Assembly: GCA_903885555.1 (NCBI GenBank)
Contig: CAISIV010000018.1
Span: 49,049 to 113,048 of the forward strand
Length of the DNA: 64,000 nucleotides
Reading direction: 5' to 3'
Source of the DNA: an uncultured Hyphomicrobiales bacterium
GTDB lineage: Bacteria > Pseudomonadota > Alphaproteobacteria > Rhizobiales > Xanthobacteraceae
The notes under the pieces: model-generated
Databases searched by the model: none
What the model was told of the DNA's origin: nothing
The model's input: only the letters and a program-made list of their open reading frames with translations
Shown here: in pieces, positions 52,958 through 60,931 of the stretch
Layout of the letters: each line of letters opens with the position of its first letter
Numbering within the stretch: the first letter of the stretch is position 1
Translations under genes and position numbers: made by a program

Positions 52958-53002
52958 GCATGAGCCTTTCCGAAAACCGGTATCCACTTTTCGGGCTTAT
53001 GC
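52958..53002. repeat. Rhizobiales-type palindromic repeat overlapping the SDR stop codon
   Basis: An imperfect inverted repeat with GCATGAGCC and GGCTTATGC ends and CGAAAA / TTTTCG inner arms around CCGGTATCC. It looks like a degenerate copy of the short GCATGATC...CCGGTTTTCCGAAAA repeat widespread in Bradyrhizobium-type genomes (from memory). It covers the last codon and stop of the SDR gene, and could form its 3' hairpin. Confidence 0.6.
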
Positions 53003-53815
53003 GGTCGGCCTGTCACGGAAGCGGTCCATCAGCGCCTTGTCCTGTCCGCCGTCGACTTCGATCATGGTGCCGTTGACCATTTCCATCAGCGGCGACGCCA
53101 GCATGACAACGAGGTTGGCGACCTCCTCGACTTCGGCGATGCGGCCCATCGGGATCGAGGCCGGCGCCAGTTTGTCGGCCTGTTCGCGCGGGATTTTCAT
53201 GTCGCGCGCCATGGCGTCGACGAGGCCCGCCCAGCGCTCGGTGCGCACCGGGCCCGGATTGACCGCGACGAAGGAGATGTTGTCGCGGCCATATTGGCCA
53301 GCCAGCGACAGCGTCAGGTTCTGACCGGCGGCGTTGGCCGCACCGGGGCAGATTTCCCAATAGGACGGTTTCACGCCGTCATTGCCGATGAGGTTCACGA
53401 CACGGCCGCCGCCCTGCTTCACCATTAGCGGCAGCACGTAGCGCAGGCAGCGCACGTAGCCCATGAACTTGAGCTGCAGCCCCTTTTCCCAGTCGTCTTC
53501 GGTCAGATGCTCGATCACGCCGCCGGCGGCGGAGCCCGCATTGTTGACCATGATGTCAACGCGGCCGAGCGCCTTGGCGCCCTGCTCGATGAAATTCTTC
53601 GCGTCCGCGTCCTTGCGCAGATCACAGGCGATCGGGACGATCTTGCGGCCGGTCGCGGCGGCGATTTCCTTGGCCGCGGCTTCGAGCGGCTCCATGCGCC
53701 GCGCGCAGATCGCGACATCGACGCCTTCCTTGGCGAGCGCGAGCGCGATGCCCTTGCCGATGCCTTCGCTGCCGCCGGTGACGAGCGCGGTTTTGCCCTT
53801 GAGCTTGAGATCCAT
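52997..53815 (-). CDS. SDR-family protein with degenerate active site
   Basis: A 272-residue Rossmann protein of the SDR fold: cofactor motif TGGSEGIG near residues 13-20, NNAG near 90-93, and the conserved NPGPVRTERW near 187-196. However, at the place of the catalytic Ser-Tyr-Lys triad the protein reads NLIGNDGVKPSYWEICPGAA near 139-158, with no YxxxK and no serine after the strand, so normal SDR chemistry looks impossible. Either it uses another mechanism or it is a binding/regulatory protein. GGAGG lies 7 bases before ATG 53815. It follows the alpha/beta hydrolase by 13 bases in one operon. Confidence 0.85.
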   Translation of the reverse strand: MDLKLKGKTALVTGGSEGIGKGIALALAKEGVDVAICARRMEPLEAAAKEIAAATGRKIVPIACDLRKDADAKNFIEQGAKALGRVDIMVNNAGSAAGGVIEHLTEDDWEKGLQLKFMGYVRCLRYVLPLMVKQGGGRVVNLIGNDGVKPSYWEICPGAANAAGQNLTLSLAGQYGRDNISFVAVNPGPVRTERWAGLVDAMARDMKIPREQADKLAPASIPMGRIAEVEEVANLVVMLASPLMEMVNGTMIEVDGGQDKALMDRFRDRPTA

Positions 53816-53828
53816 TGCAAATCCTCCG

Positions 53829-54707
53829 TTACGATTTTGAAGCGGCGCGGTGCGACATCCAACGGCCGGCTTCGGCGTTGGCAAACAGATCAGCGAGCGC
53901 GGCATTGAATGCCGCCGGCTCCTCGCTGGTGATGGTGTGGCCGGAACGCGGAATGACCAGAAGGCCGGCGGTCGGCGCGGTGCGCTTGAGGAAGATGCTG
54001 GCGTCGAGGCACCAACCGTCTTCGTCGCCGACGATGATCAAGAGCGGCGGGGCAAATTTCTTCAGGTCGGCTTCCATGTCCCACAATGTCGGCCGTTTGG
54101 CCTGCAAATGCAGCATGGTGAGCGCGTGGCCGGTCGCCGAATGCTCGCTCAGCATCTTGGCGAACTCGGCAAAGCCGCGTGGATCCTTGTTTTTGTGGGT
54201 CTGGCGCGTGGCGCCGTCGGCATAGATCGGCGCGGTGACTTCGATGCCCTTTTCGGCAAACATCTTGCCGGTCTGGCGCGATTGCTCGCGGCCTTCCTCG
54301 ACCAGTTTGGGATCGGCGCTGGAGCCGTAGCCGCAGCTCGCAGCCGTGACCGAAATGCAGCGTTTGGCGTGATGAATGCCGACATGCAGCGCGGTGGCCG
54401 CGCCCATCGAGTGGCCGACCACATGGGCTTTGTCGACTTTCAGCGCGTCCATGACCGCGATGACGTCGTCCCGGGCGATATCCTGGCTGTATTTGTTGCC
54501 ATCCTCGGGGATGTCGGACGGCGGATAACCGCGCTGGCTGTAGGTGATGCAGCGATGGGAGCGCGAGAAATGCCGCATCTGCGGCTCCCACGTGCGGTAG
54601 TCGCCGGCATATTCATGCACGAAGACGACCGGCGTCCCTTGGCCGTCTTTTTGGCCCGCCTCTTCGTAGTACAGACGGGTGCCATCCCGCGCGGCAATAT
54701 GCGGCAT
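53829..54707 (-). CDS. Alpha/beta hydrolase
   Basis: A 292-residue cytoplasmic serine hydrolase. Nucleophile elbow GHSMG with Ser100, acid in IIVGDEDGWC near 234-243 and His in IPRSGHTI near 260-267 give a complete triad. Ring-cleavage (C-C) hydrolases, esterases and haloperoxidase-like proteins share this form. ATG 54707 (MPHIAARDGTRLYYEE) is preferred over an upstream in-frame codon. First gene of a two-gene unit with the SDR-like protein; diverges from the SsuABC-type importer and has an operator-like motif 30 bases upstream. Confidence 0.87.
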   Translation of the reverse strand: MPHIAARDGTRLYYEEAGQKDGQGTPVVFVHEYAGDYRTWEPQMRHFSRSHRCITYSQRGYPPSDIPEDGNKYSQDIARDDVIAVMDALKVDKAHVVGHSMGAATALHVGIHHAKRCISVTAASCGYGSSADPKLVEEGREQSRQTGKMFAEKGIEVTAPIYADGATRQTHKNKDPRGFAEFAKMLSEHSATGHALTMLHLQAKRPTLWDMEADLKKFAPPLLIIVGDEDGWCLDASIFLKRTAPTAGLLVIPRSGHTITSEEPAAFNAALADLFANAEAGRWMSHRAASKS

Positions 54708-54736
54708 CGCGTACTCCAACAAAGCGAGCTCAATTA

Positions 54737-54749
54737 TTTGCACACATAT
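54737..54749. promoter_or_regulatory. Operator-like motif, copy C (between hydrolase and SsuABC-type importer)
   Basis: TTTGCACACATAT, differing from copy A in one base. It lies 30 bases before the hydrolase start (minus) and about 130 bases before the receptor start at 54879 (plus), so it could serve both directions. Confidence 0.5.
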
Positions 54750-54878
54750 GAAAGCAGAGTAAAGTCGCGGCGGGAAGATCAATTGCTTTATCTCTTCAGA
54801 CTAGGCCCAATGGCCCAAGTCCGGAGCAAAAAGATCATAGCGGCAACGACCGCACCGGAAATTCAGGGGGAAGTGTGA

Positions 54879-55862
54879 ATGTCTAATCTGTCTCGGCGCG
54901 GTTTGGCCGCGTTCGCCGCCGCTCTCATCCTTGCCGCCGCTGGTGTTTTCTCAGCCGCGCAGGCGCAGCAGAAGCCCGTCATCAAGGTCTCCAGCCTGAC
55001 GCTGCCGGTGTTCAACCCGCTGGTCTGGAACATCATGAAGGCGCGCGGCTTCGACGCCAAGAACGGCTTCGAGCTCGATATTCACCCTTATCCTTCGATC
55101 TCGGCGTTCTACGCGGCCTTCGCCACCGGCGAGACCGACGTGCTGATCGGTGGCCCGACGATTTTCCAGAAGCTCTATCAGGAAGGCGTGCCGCTGCGGA
55201 TCATCGGCACCGGCTTCACGCTCGCCGACCTCGTGATCTTCGCCAAGGATCCGGCGATCAAGACCTTCGCCGACCTCAAGGGCAAGCAGCTCGCCGCCGA
55301 CATGGGTGGCTCGCAGTTCCAGGTGGTGAAGATCTACGCCGCCGCCAAGGGACTCGACCTGACCAAGGACATCACCATCGTCAATGCCAACTTCGCGGTG
55401 GCGCGCGCCCAGCTTGAGGCCAGCCGCGTCGATGCCGCTTTGGTGATCGAGCCGCTCGCCAGCATCATCGCCAAGCAGAACCCGGACTGGAAGGTGATCT
55501 TCAACGGCGCCGAAGGCTGGCGGGAAATCGCCGGCGTCGATGGCTGGGAAATCGTGCCGGCGATGCGCACCGACGCCATCGCAAAAAATCCGAACGGTCC
55601 GAAGATGCTGCTGGCGGCATTGCAGGACGTCGCCGACTTCATGCGCAACGAAACCGCCGCCGCCGACAAGATCGCCAACGAGACGCTCAAGCTGCCGCCC
55701 GGCATTCTGACCGCCGCGGTCGAGAGCAAGCGGCTGAGCATGATCGTGAAACCGGCCTGGGATCCCGCCACCAAGAAGTCCATCACCGACATGATGGAAC
55801 GCGCGGTGAAGGCCGGGTTCTACGAGAAGATGCCCGACGACAAGATCATCTATGCGCCATAG
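54879..55862 (+). CDS. ABC transporter substrate-binding protein, NMT1/SsuA-TauA-like
   Basis: A 327-residue periplasmic receptor of the nitrate/sulfonate/taurine group. Signal peptide 1-30 (AAFAAALILAAAGVFSAAQA, with an N-terminal SRR that might also suit Tat). Mature part begins KPVIKVSSLTLPVFNPLVWN, with FATGETDVLIGGPTIFQKL near 84-102 and ADLKGKQLAADMGGS near 131-145 as in NMT1-like folds. Related proteins bind sulfonates, thiamine precursors, phthalate or other aromatic acids. First gene of a complete three-gene importer. Confidence 0.9.
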   Translation: MSNLSRRGLAAFAAALILAAAGVFSAAQAQQKPVIKVSSLTLPVFNPLVWNIMKARGFDAKNGFELDIHPYPSISAFYAAFATGETDVLIGGPTIFQKLYQEGVPLRIIGTGFTLADLVIFAKDPAIKTFADLKGKQLAADMGGSQFQVVKIYAAAKGLDLTKDITIVNANFAVARAQLEASRVDAALVIEPLASIIAKQNPDWKVIFNGAEGWREIAGVDGWEIVPAMRTDAIAKNPNGPKMLLAALQDVADFMRNETAAADKIANETLKLPPGILTAAVESKRLSMIVKPAWDPATKKSITDMMERAVKAGFYEKMPDDKIIYAP

Positions 55863-55884
55863 ACCGCTGATTGATCGCGTTTAA

Positions 55885-56664
55885 ATGACCGCATCGAACG
55901 ACGAGTTGCGAGAGCCTGTCCGGTCTTTCACCTTTCCGCGGCATACTCTCGTTTCTCTGCTGGTCTTCTGCGTTTTCTGGGAAGTGTTGTCGCATCTCGC
56001 GCCGACGCTCGGGATTCCGCCGTTCGCGATTCCCAGCCTGCTGAAGATCGCCAAGAGCATCGCCACCATCACCTGGATCGATATCGTCGTGACGCTAGCC
56101 CGTGTCATCGGCGCGCTGATCGCGTCCTTCGTGCTCGGCCTCGCACTGGCGATGGCGATGTATCGCTCAGAAAGCCTCGAGAAATACGTCTATCCGATCA
56201 TCCGCCTGTTCATGGCGGTGCCGGTGGTGTCGTGGATTCTGTTCGCGGTGCTGTGGTTTCCCGGCGTCGAATTCCGCATCGGCTTCGTGCTGGTGGTGGT
56301 GTGCGGACCGGTGTTTCTGGTCGATACGCTCGATGCCATGAGGAGTGTGCCCAGAGAACTTCGTCACATGATGCAGTCGTTCCGGCCGACCTCGTTACAG
56401 TTCTTCATCAAATTGATGCTGCCAGCGATCGTGCCGACCATCTTCACCAGCTGGAAAGTCAACATCAGCCTCGCCATCCGCGTCGTCACCATCGCCGAAC
56501 TGGTCGGCGCGGTGACCGGTATCGGTCATCAATTGTCGGTGGCGCAGGAATTGTTCTCGGTCGCCGACGTGTTTGCCTGGACCATCGTGCTGGTCGCCCT
56601 GCTCTTCATGATGGAAGCCATCGTTTCCCGCGTCGAACACCGGCTGCTGCGGTGGCGCGCATGA
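55885..56664 (+). CDS. ABC transporter permease, SsuC/TauC-like
   Basis: A 259-residue permease with six hydrophobic segments. The binding-protein-dependent transport motif region is RSVPRELRHMMQSFRPTSLQ near 153-172, coupling to the ATPase. It follows the receptor by 22 bases and overlaps the ATPase gene by 4 bases. Confidence 0.9.
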   Translation: MTASNDELREPVRSFTFPRHTLVSLLVFCVFWEVLSHLAPTLGIPPFAIPSLLKIAKSIATITWIDIVVTLARVIGALIASFVLGLALAMAMYRSESLEKYVYPIIRLFMAVPVVSWILFAVLWFPGVEFRIGFVLVVVCGPVFLVDTLDAMRSVPRELRHMMQSFRPTSLQFFIKLMLPAIVPTIFTSWKVNISLAIRVVTIAELVGAVTGIGHQLSVAQELFSVADVFAWTIVLVALLFMMEAIVSRVEHRLLRWRA

Positions 56665-57458
56665 CCGCCATCGTGAAAAACGGTCCGCCGCCGATCGAAG
56701 TGCGCGGCCTGCGCAAGCTGTTTTGGCAGGCCACGACCGGCCAGGCCGTCGTGGCCATCGACCGGCTCGATCTGACCATCGCGCCCAAGGAAATCATCGC
56801 CATTGTAGGTCAGACCGGCTGCGGCAAGTCCACTTTCTTCGACATGATGATCGGGCTGGAGCCGCCGACCGAAGGAACCTTGCGCATCGGCGACAAAAGC
56901 CCGCACGGCGACTTCGATTATTTCCGCGGCAAGATCGCCACCGTGTTCCAGCAGGACCGTTTGTTGCCGTGGCGCTCGGCACTCGACAACGCGAAGCTGC
57001 CGCTGGAACTGATCGGTCTGCCCGAGGCGGAGCAGCGCGAACGCGCCATGACGTGGCTCAAGCGGCTCGGCCTCGGTAATTTCATCAACGCCTATCCGCA
57101 CGAACTGTCCGGCGGCATGCGCCAGCGCGTCGCCATCGCGCGCGCCTTCGTGGTGCAGCCCGACATTCTGCTGGCCGACGAGGCCTTCGGCCATCTCGAC
57201 GAAGTGACGGCGGCCGAATTGCGCGAGACCTTCCTGGCGCTGGCACGCGAATGCGGCTCGACCGCGATTTTAATTACGCATCAGCTCGAGGAAGCCATCG
57301 GCGTCGGCGACCGCGTCGTCGTGTTCGGCAAATCGGCGAAACTGCTCGCCGATATCCGCGTCGCGGCGTGGCCCAAGGAAAAATACGCCGTGCTGCGCGA
57401 AGCGATCCAGTTCACGCTGCAGAACAACGCAGCAGATCCGCGGTTGGCGCAGGATTAA
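56661..57458 (+). CDS. ABC transporter ATP-binding protein, SsuB/TauB-like
   Basis: A 265-residue ATPase. Walker A GQTGCGKST near residues 50-58, signature LSGGMRQRVAIARAF near 151-165 and Walker B ILLADEAFGHLDEVT near 172-186; the SGGMRQR form is typical of the nitrate/taurine group. ATG 56661 overlaps the permease stop; the longer in-frame extension upstream is shadow sequence in the permease gene. Closes the importer operon. Confidence 0.92.
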   Translation: MTAIVKNGPPPIEVRGLRKLFWQATTGQAVVAIDRLDLTIAPKEIIAIVGQTGCGKSTFFDMMIGLEPPTEGTLRIGDKSPHGDFDYFRGKIATVFQQDRLLPWRSALDNAKLPLELIGLPEAEQRERAMTWLKRLGLGNFINAYPHELSGGMRQRVAIARAFVVQPDILLADEAFGHLDEVTAAELRETFLALARECGSTAILITHQLEEAIGVGDRVVVFGKSAKLLADIRVAAWPKEKYAVLREAIQFTLQNNAADPRLAQD

Positions 57459-57541
57459 CCTCGCGACTTCACAATTCTTCAACAACGTCAGTATTTGGTG
57501 CTATCGTTAGAGTTGTAGCTGATAAGCGTTGTGAGGGGCGT

Positions 57542-57991
57542 ATGAATAAAGCAATTTTGGCTTTCGGTATCCTGTGTTTTTTAAGTTTGACTGGCTGCAT
57601 ATCCACGCAAGAAATGCCGCTCGCTCCTAACGTTGTCCGCATTGACACCCAAGCCAGGGGCTTTCTGTTTACAGGTCAAACTGTGCCGCAGACGATGCGC
57701 GCCGCAGCAAAGGCAACTTTAGACAGGGGCTACACCCACTTCAAATTTGCAGACGCGGGATTAAACCAAGGATCGGTTGTCACCGGCGTAGTCTCGAACA
57801 GCAACAGCAATTTCAGCGGAACTTACGGCCAAGGATTCGTGAGCGGCAACTCGAACTCTTTTGGCACGGCTAGCGTAGTTCGCGCTCCGACGGCTAGCGC
57901 GGCAGCAACAGTTATAATGTTCCGCGCTAACGAACCTGGCGCACAAGGCGCCTTTGAAGCCGATCAGGTACTGCGACAGTATGCGGAATGA
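57542..57991 (+). CDS. Lipoprotein, CC0125/CC1285-like
   Basis: A 149-residue lipoprotein. Lipobox LTGC puts the acylated Cys at 19. After TVPQTMRAAAKATLDRGYTH (about 52-71), the pattern of CC0125-type lipoproteins (repeated Ala-x-x-Thr-x-x-x-Gly-Tyr), a Ser/Asn/Gly-rich stretch runs at about 82-106. GAGGGG is close before ATG 57542. The gene is visibly AT-richer than its neighbours, with TTA, AGG and GTT codons that are rare around it, which suggests transfer or relaxed selection. It stands alone between an ABC operon and the convergent cyclase gene. Confidence 0.75.
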   Translation: MNKAILAFGILCFLSLTGCISTQEMPLAPNVVRIDTQARGFLFTGQTVPQTMRAAAKATLDRGYTHFKFADAGLNQGSVVTGVVSNSNSNFSGTYGQGFVSGNSNSFGTASVVRAPTASAAATVIMFRANEPGAQGAFEADQVLRQYAE

Positions 57992-58022
57992 CGTGAGGAT
58001 GTCGCCCCCTTACGGCGAAACA

Positions 58023-58871
58023 CTAACCGTGTAAAATCGCCTTCGCGGCGTCGCCCATGGCTTCGACCGACTCGCCGGCGTCGAGGAAACACACAATACG
58101 GCACGGACAGCCCTCGAGACCTTCGTAGCGCCACGGGAAGGCGCCGATCAGGCAGCGCTTGCCAAGCATCAACTCGATATCGCCGCCGATATTCTCGGCA
58201 TGCAACAGGCCTTCCTGGAAGGCCCAGTTGTGGAACGGGAACACGTCGGCCGACACCTGACGGCCGGACTTTTTATGCGTGTAATTGAAGGTGCCGAAGA
58301 ACTCGGCCGGCGTCTTGCCGTGCTTCTTGGTGAACTCCTCGGCGAGATCGGGCCGCATGTAGCGGATCGAGGTGTTCATGGCGTGGTCGCAGGACCCCGT
58401 GTCCATGCCCCACCACTTGATCTTCTTTTTCAACATCCAGTGCAGCGTGTCGAGGTTCGGGCCGGGGTGGTAGCAGAAGTACTTCACCAGATCCTGCTGG
58501 GACTGGCCTTCGTAATACTTGTGCCAGCCAGTGTGCAAAATAAGGATATCGCCTTCGCGAATGTCGGCACCCGTCGACTCGATCATCTCGGGCGTGATCA
58601 CCGCCCAGTCGTGCATGTGCTTGGAAATGTCGACGACGACGCCGCGGTTCATCAGATAATCCAGCGGCAGATGCGCCATGTCGCCCTTGCGGTTGTCGGT
58701 GGCGTGCATCGCCCCGTCGAAATGCGTGCCGACATGCAGCGCGGTGTCGATGCGTTGCGCCACTATCCGCACGGTCTGCAGATTCTGTGCGTAATACATC
58801 TTGTTACCGGCGTAGCCGACCCAGCCGGGCGTGTGCACGTTCATGACATGGGTGAGATCGACGATTTTCAT
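58023..58871 (-). CDS. Cyclase-family metal-dependent hydrolase (kynurenine formamidase-like, PF04199)
   Basis: A 282-residue protein with the family metal motif HVGTHFDGAMH at residues 46-56 (His46, His50, Asp52, His56). Later histidines in KWWGMDTGSCDHAMN and FPFHNWAFQEG regions complete the fold. Members hydrolyse N-formylkynurenine, isatin or cyclic amides/lactones. It ends convergently with the lipoprotein gene and has the TauE-like permease upstream (33 bases) on the same strand, so they form a likely two-gene unit. Confidence 0.88.
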   Translation of the reverse strand: MKIVDLTHVMNVHTPGWVGYAGNKMYYAQNLQTVRIVAQRIDTALHVGTHFDGAMHATDNRKGDMAHLPLDYLMNRGVVVDISKHMHDWAVITPEMIESTGADIREGDILILHTGWHKYYEGQSQQDLVKYFCYHPGPNLDTLHWMLKKKIKWWGMDTGSCDHAMNTSIRYMRPDLAEEFTKKHGKTPAEFFGTFNYTHKKSGRQVSADVFPFHNWAFQEGLLHAENIGGDIELMLGKRCLIGAFPWRYEGLEGCPCRIVCFLDAGESVEAMGDAAKAILHG

Positions 58872-58904
58872 GGGGCAGATCCTGTTGGCGATTGAGCTAG
58901 TCCA

Positions 58905-59645
58905 TCACAGCAGGCCGCGCAGCGCCAGATGCACGCCAAGCGCGAGCAGGCCGAGGAAAAAGCACAGGCGGAACGTCTCGGCCTTGACCTTGTTGCGGAT
59001 GATCTGCCCGAACCACATGCCGATTAGCGCGACGCCGAGTGCCAGAAGCGCCGGCCAGGCCACTTCGGTGTGGAACTGGCCCTGATAGGCCAACGCCAGA
59101 GCGAGCGTGATGGTCGACACCGTAAACGACAGGCCGAGCGCCTGCACCATGCGGTTGCGGTCGAATTCGAGCGCTGTGATGTAAGGCACGCCGGGAATGA
59201 CAAACACGCCGGTCGCCACCGTCGCCACGCCGGTGAGAAATCCGACGATCAAACCGAGCCAGGTTTCGGACTGCGGCGGCACCTTGAACTGCACCTTCAC
59301 CAGGCCGAGCGCGGCGTAGGCGATCAGCGCAACGCCGAGCCAGATGCCCGCCTGCCCGCTGTTAGGCGGCAGTGTCACGGCACCAATCAAGGTGCCGACG
59401 CAGACGCCGATGAGCATCGGCCACAGCCGCCTCGTCAGCAGCAGCACGTCGCCGCCGGTGACGAGTTGCCAGATATTGGTGACCAGCGATGGCACCACCA
59501 GAATGGCGGCGGCCTGCGACGGCGACATCACGAGGCCGAGCAGGCCGATGGCGACCGTCGGTAGGCCGAGGCCGATGACGCCTTTGACGAAGCCCGCCAG
59601 CAGAAAGGCTGCGGCGGTCACGCTGAGAATGAGAAAGGAGTTCAC
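58905..59645 (-). CDS. TauE/SafE-family membrane permease
   Basis: A 246-residue permease with about eight hydrophobic helices. The family begins with AAFLLAGFVKGVIGLGLPTV near residues 10-29, and the second repeat has GLIVGFLTGVATVATGVFVI near 138-157. GTG 59645 is the start: AAGGA lies 6 bases upstream, and upstream in-frame ATGs would add a non-hydrophobic leader. TauE/SafE proteins move organic or sulfur-containing anions (sulfoacetate, sulfite). Upstream of the cyclase gene in one transcript. Confidence 0.87.
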   Translation of the reverse strand: MNSFLILSVTAAAFLLAGFVKGVIGLGLPTVAIGLLGLVMSPSQAAAILVVPSLVTNIWQLVTGGDVLLLTRRLWPMLIGVCVGTLIGAVTLPPNSGQAGIWLGVALIAYAALGLVKVQFKVPPQSETWLGLIVGFLTGVATVATGVFVIPGVPYITALEFDRNRMVQALGLSFTVSTITLALALAYQGQFHTEVAWPALLALGVALIGMWFGQIIRNKVKAETFRLCFFLGLLALGVHLALRGLL

Positions 59646-59742
59646 GTCGCGTCCTTTGCGGGGACCGCGACCATGCGGCAAGCCGCGCGCCGCTTCAATG
59701 CGGATTGGCGCAACCCTGACTCCAGAAATTGCGAAGGCAATC

Positions 59743-60234
59743 TCAGCGTTCGAGATTCTGGATGACCTTTTCCAGCAGGCGGCGAAGCTCAAGCGTCTCG
59801 GCCTCGGTCATGCCGCGCGTCGCCTTGCGGTTTATTCTTGCCGCGTGCGGCAAAAGTTGCGGCTTCAGGCGGCGGCCCTGCGCCGTCAGCGTGATGTTGA
59901 TCTTGCGGCGGTCCTCGGCGTTGCGTTCGCGAATGATCAGCCCCCGCCGCTCCATGCCTTCCAGCACGCCAGTCAAGGATGCCTTTTCAACCCGCATCCG
60001 CTCAGCCAGTTCGACCTGCGTCAGCCCCTCGATGTCCCACAGGATGCGCAGCACCGACCATTGCGCGGTGAGAATGCCGTGCGGCTCGAGCTCATCCGCC
60101 AGTGCCTTGACGGAAGCGCGGTGCGAATAGCGCGTCAGATAACCGACGCTAAGCGAATCCGCGCCGTCGTCCGGCACCGCGGACGATCTGGCGTCCCCCC
60201 CTGTTTTGGCAGGCTTTTTCGCATTCATCGGCAT
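59743..60234 (-). CDS. MarR-family transcriptional regulator, divergent from Rieske operon
   Basis: A 163-residue winged-helix regulator. The core spans about 35-160: ILWDIEGLTQVELAERMRVE near 79-98, GVLEGMERRGLIIRERNAED near 105-124 with the ERxxxxxDRR-type wing. ATG 60234 or 60228 are both possible; neither has a good Shine-Dalgarno sequence. A perfect 20-base palindrome (60258-60277) lies 23 bases upstream, in the promoter area shared with the divergent Rieske gene. It is thus very probably an autoregulated repressor of the Rieske-amidohydrolase operon. Confidence 0.88.
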   Translation of the reverse strand: MPMNAKKPAKTGGDARSSAVPDDGADSLSVGYLTRYSHRASVKALADELEPHGILTAQWSVLRILWDIEGLTQVELAERMRVEKASLTGVLEGMERRGLIIRERNAEDRRKINITLTAQGRRLKPQLLPHAARINRKATRGMTEAETLELRRLLEKVIQNLER

Positions 60235-60257
60235 CGGGCAAACCGCGATTGACTCTA

Positions 60258-60277
60258 ATCGTATGGAACCATACGAT
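60258..60277. promoter_or_regulatory. 20-base MarR-type operator palindrome
   Basis: ATCGTATGGAACCATACGAT: 9-base arms ATCGTATGG and CCATACGAT around a central AA. Length and symmetry match MarR operators and it sits between the divergent MarR (60234) and Rieske (60331) starts. Confidence 0.8.
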
Positions 60278-60330
60278 TTTGCCATGCTTGGCGCTACAGC
60301 CGCCGGCTCATCAATTCGGACCTGAACGCC

Positions 60331-60696
60331 ATGCCGGAAATTCACGTCGCCAAGCTTGCGCAATTCGCCGACGGCGAACGCCGCATCGTTGCCCATGAGG
60401 GCAAGGAAATCGGCGTGTTCCACTGGCAGGGGAAATTCTACGCGTACGAGAACCTATGTGTTCATCAGGGCGGCCCCGCCTGCGAGGGCGTCATGATGCA
60501 CAAGGTCGAGGACGTCATCGCGCCCGACAAGACCTGGAGCGGGCAGAAGTTCTCCAAGGACGAAATCCACTTCGTCTGTCCCTGGCACGGCTACGAATAC
60601 GATCTGAAAACCGGCGAATGCGCGGCCGACCGCAAGCTGAAGCTCAAGAGCTTCGAGGTCGTGAAACGCGGGGAGGATGTCTATGTCGTTGCATGA
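60331..60696 (+). CDS. Rieske [2Fe-2S] ferredoxin-like protein
   Basis: A 121-residue soluble Rieske domain. Cluster ligands Cys43-His45 (CVHQGGPACEG) and Cys83-His86 (CPWHGYEYDLKTGEC) are all present. There is an insertion of about 25 residues between the two motifs (VMMHKVEDVIAPDKTWSGQK). This size suits an electron-transfer ferredoxin of a Rieske oxygenase or a nitrite-reductase-small-subunit-like protein, but no oxygenase alpha subunit or reductase is adjacent; instead an unknown 81-residue protein and an amidohydrolase follow. The next gene starts inside it (14-base overlap). Confidence 0.9.
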   Translation: MPEIHVAKLAQFADGERRIVAHEGKEIGVFHWQGKFYAYENLCVHQGGPACEGVMMHKVEDVIAPDKTWSGQKFSKDEIHFVCPWHGYEYDLKTGECAADRKLKLKSFEVVKRGEDVYVVA

Positions 60697-60928
60697 TGAG
60701 ATCGCGCAGGCCGAGTTGCACTTAAGCGACGCTGAAATTCAATCCATGCTGGCAACGGCCGTGAAGATGTTTGCCGGACGCGCGGCCGAACGGGAAGGCG
60801 CCCTGCCCGCCTTCGGGCCGCAAGACGCCAACGCCACCGAAGTGATGGTCGCGGTCACCGCGATGATGAAGGCCGTCAACGTGCAGGTGTTCGAGCTCGG
60901 CATGTGGCAAGCCTGGAGCGGGAAATAA
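60683..60928 (+). CDS. Unknown 81-residue protein between Rieske and amidohydrolase genes
   Basis: A small, mostly helical, acidic cytoplasmic protein. ATG 60683 is preferred because GGGGAGG lies 6 bases upstream; ATG 60677 would leave no spacing. Visible parts: DEIAQAELHLSDAEIQSML at the N-terminus, a central Met/Ala helix, a conserved-looking PQDANATEVMVAVTAMMKAV near 46-65, and a Trp-rich end GMWQAWSGK. No signal peptide, membrane segment or metal motif. It overlaps the Rieske gene by 14 bases and ends 3 bases before the amidohydrolase, so all three are probably made together and may form a complex. I do not recognise the family. Confidence 0.78.
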   Translation: MSLHDEIAQAELHLSDAEIQSMLATAVKMFAGRAAEREGALPAFGPQDANATEVMVAVTAMMKAVNVQVFELGMWQAWSGK

Positions 60929-60931
60929 CCA

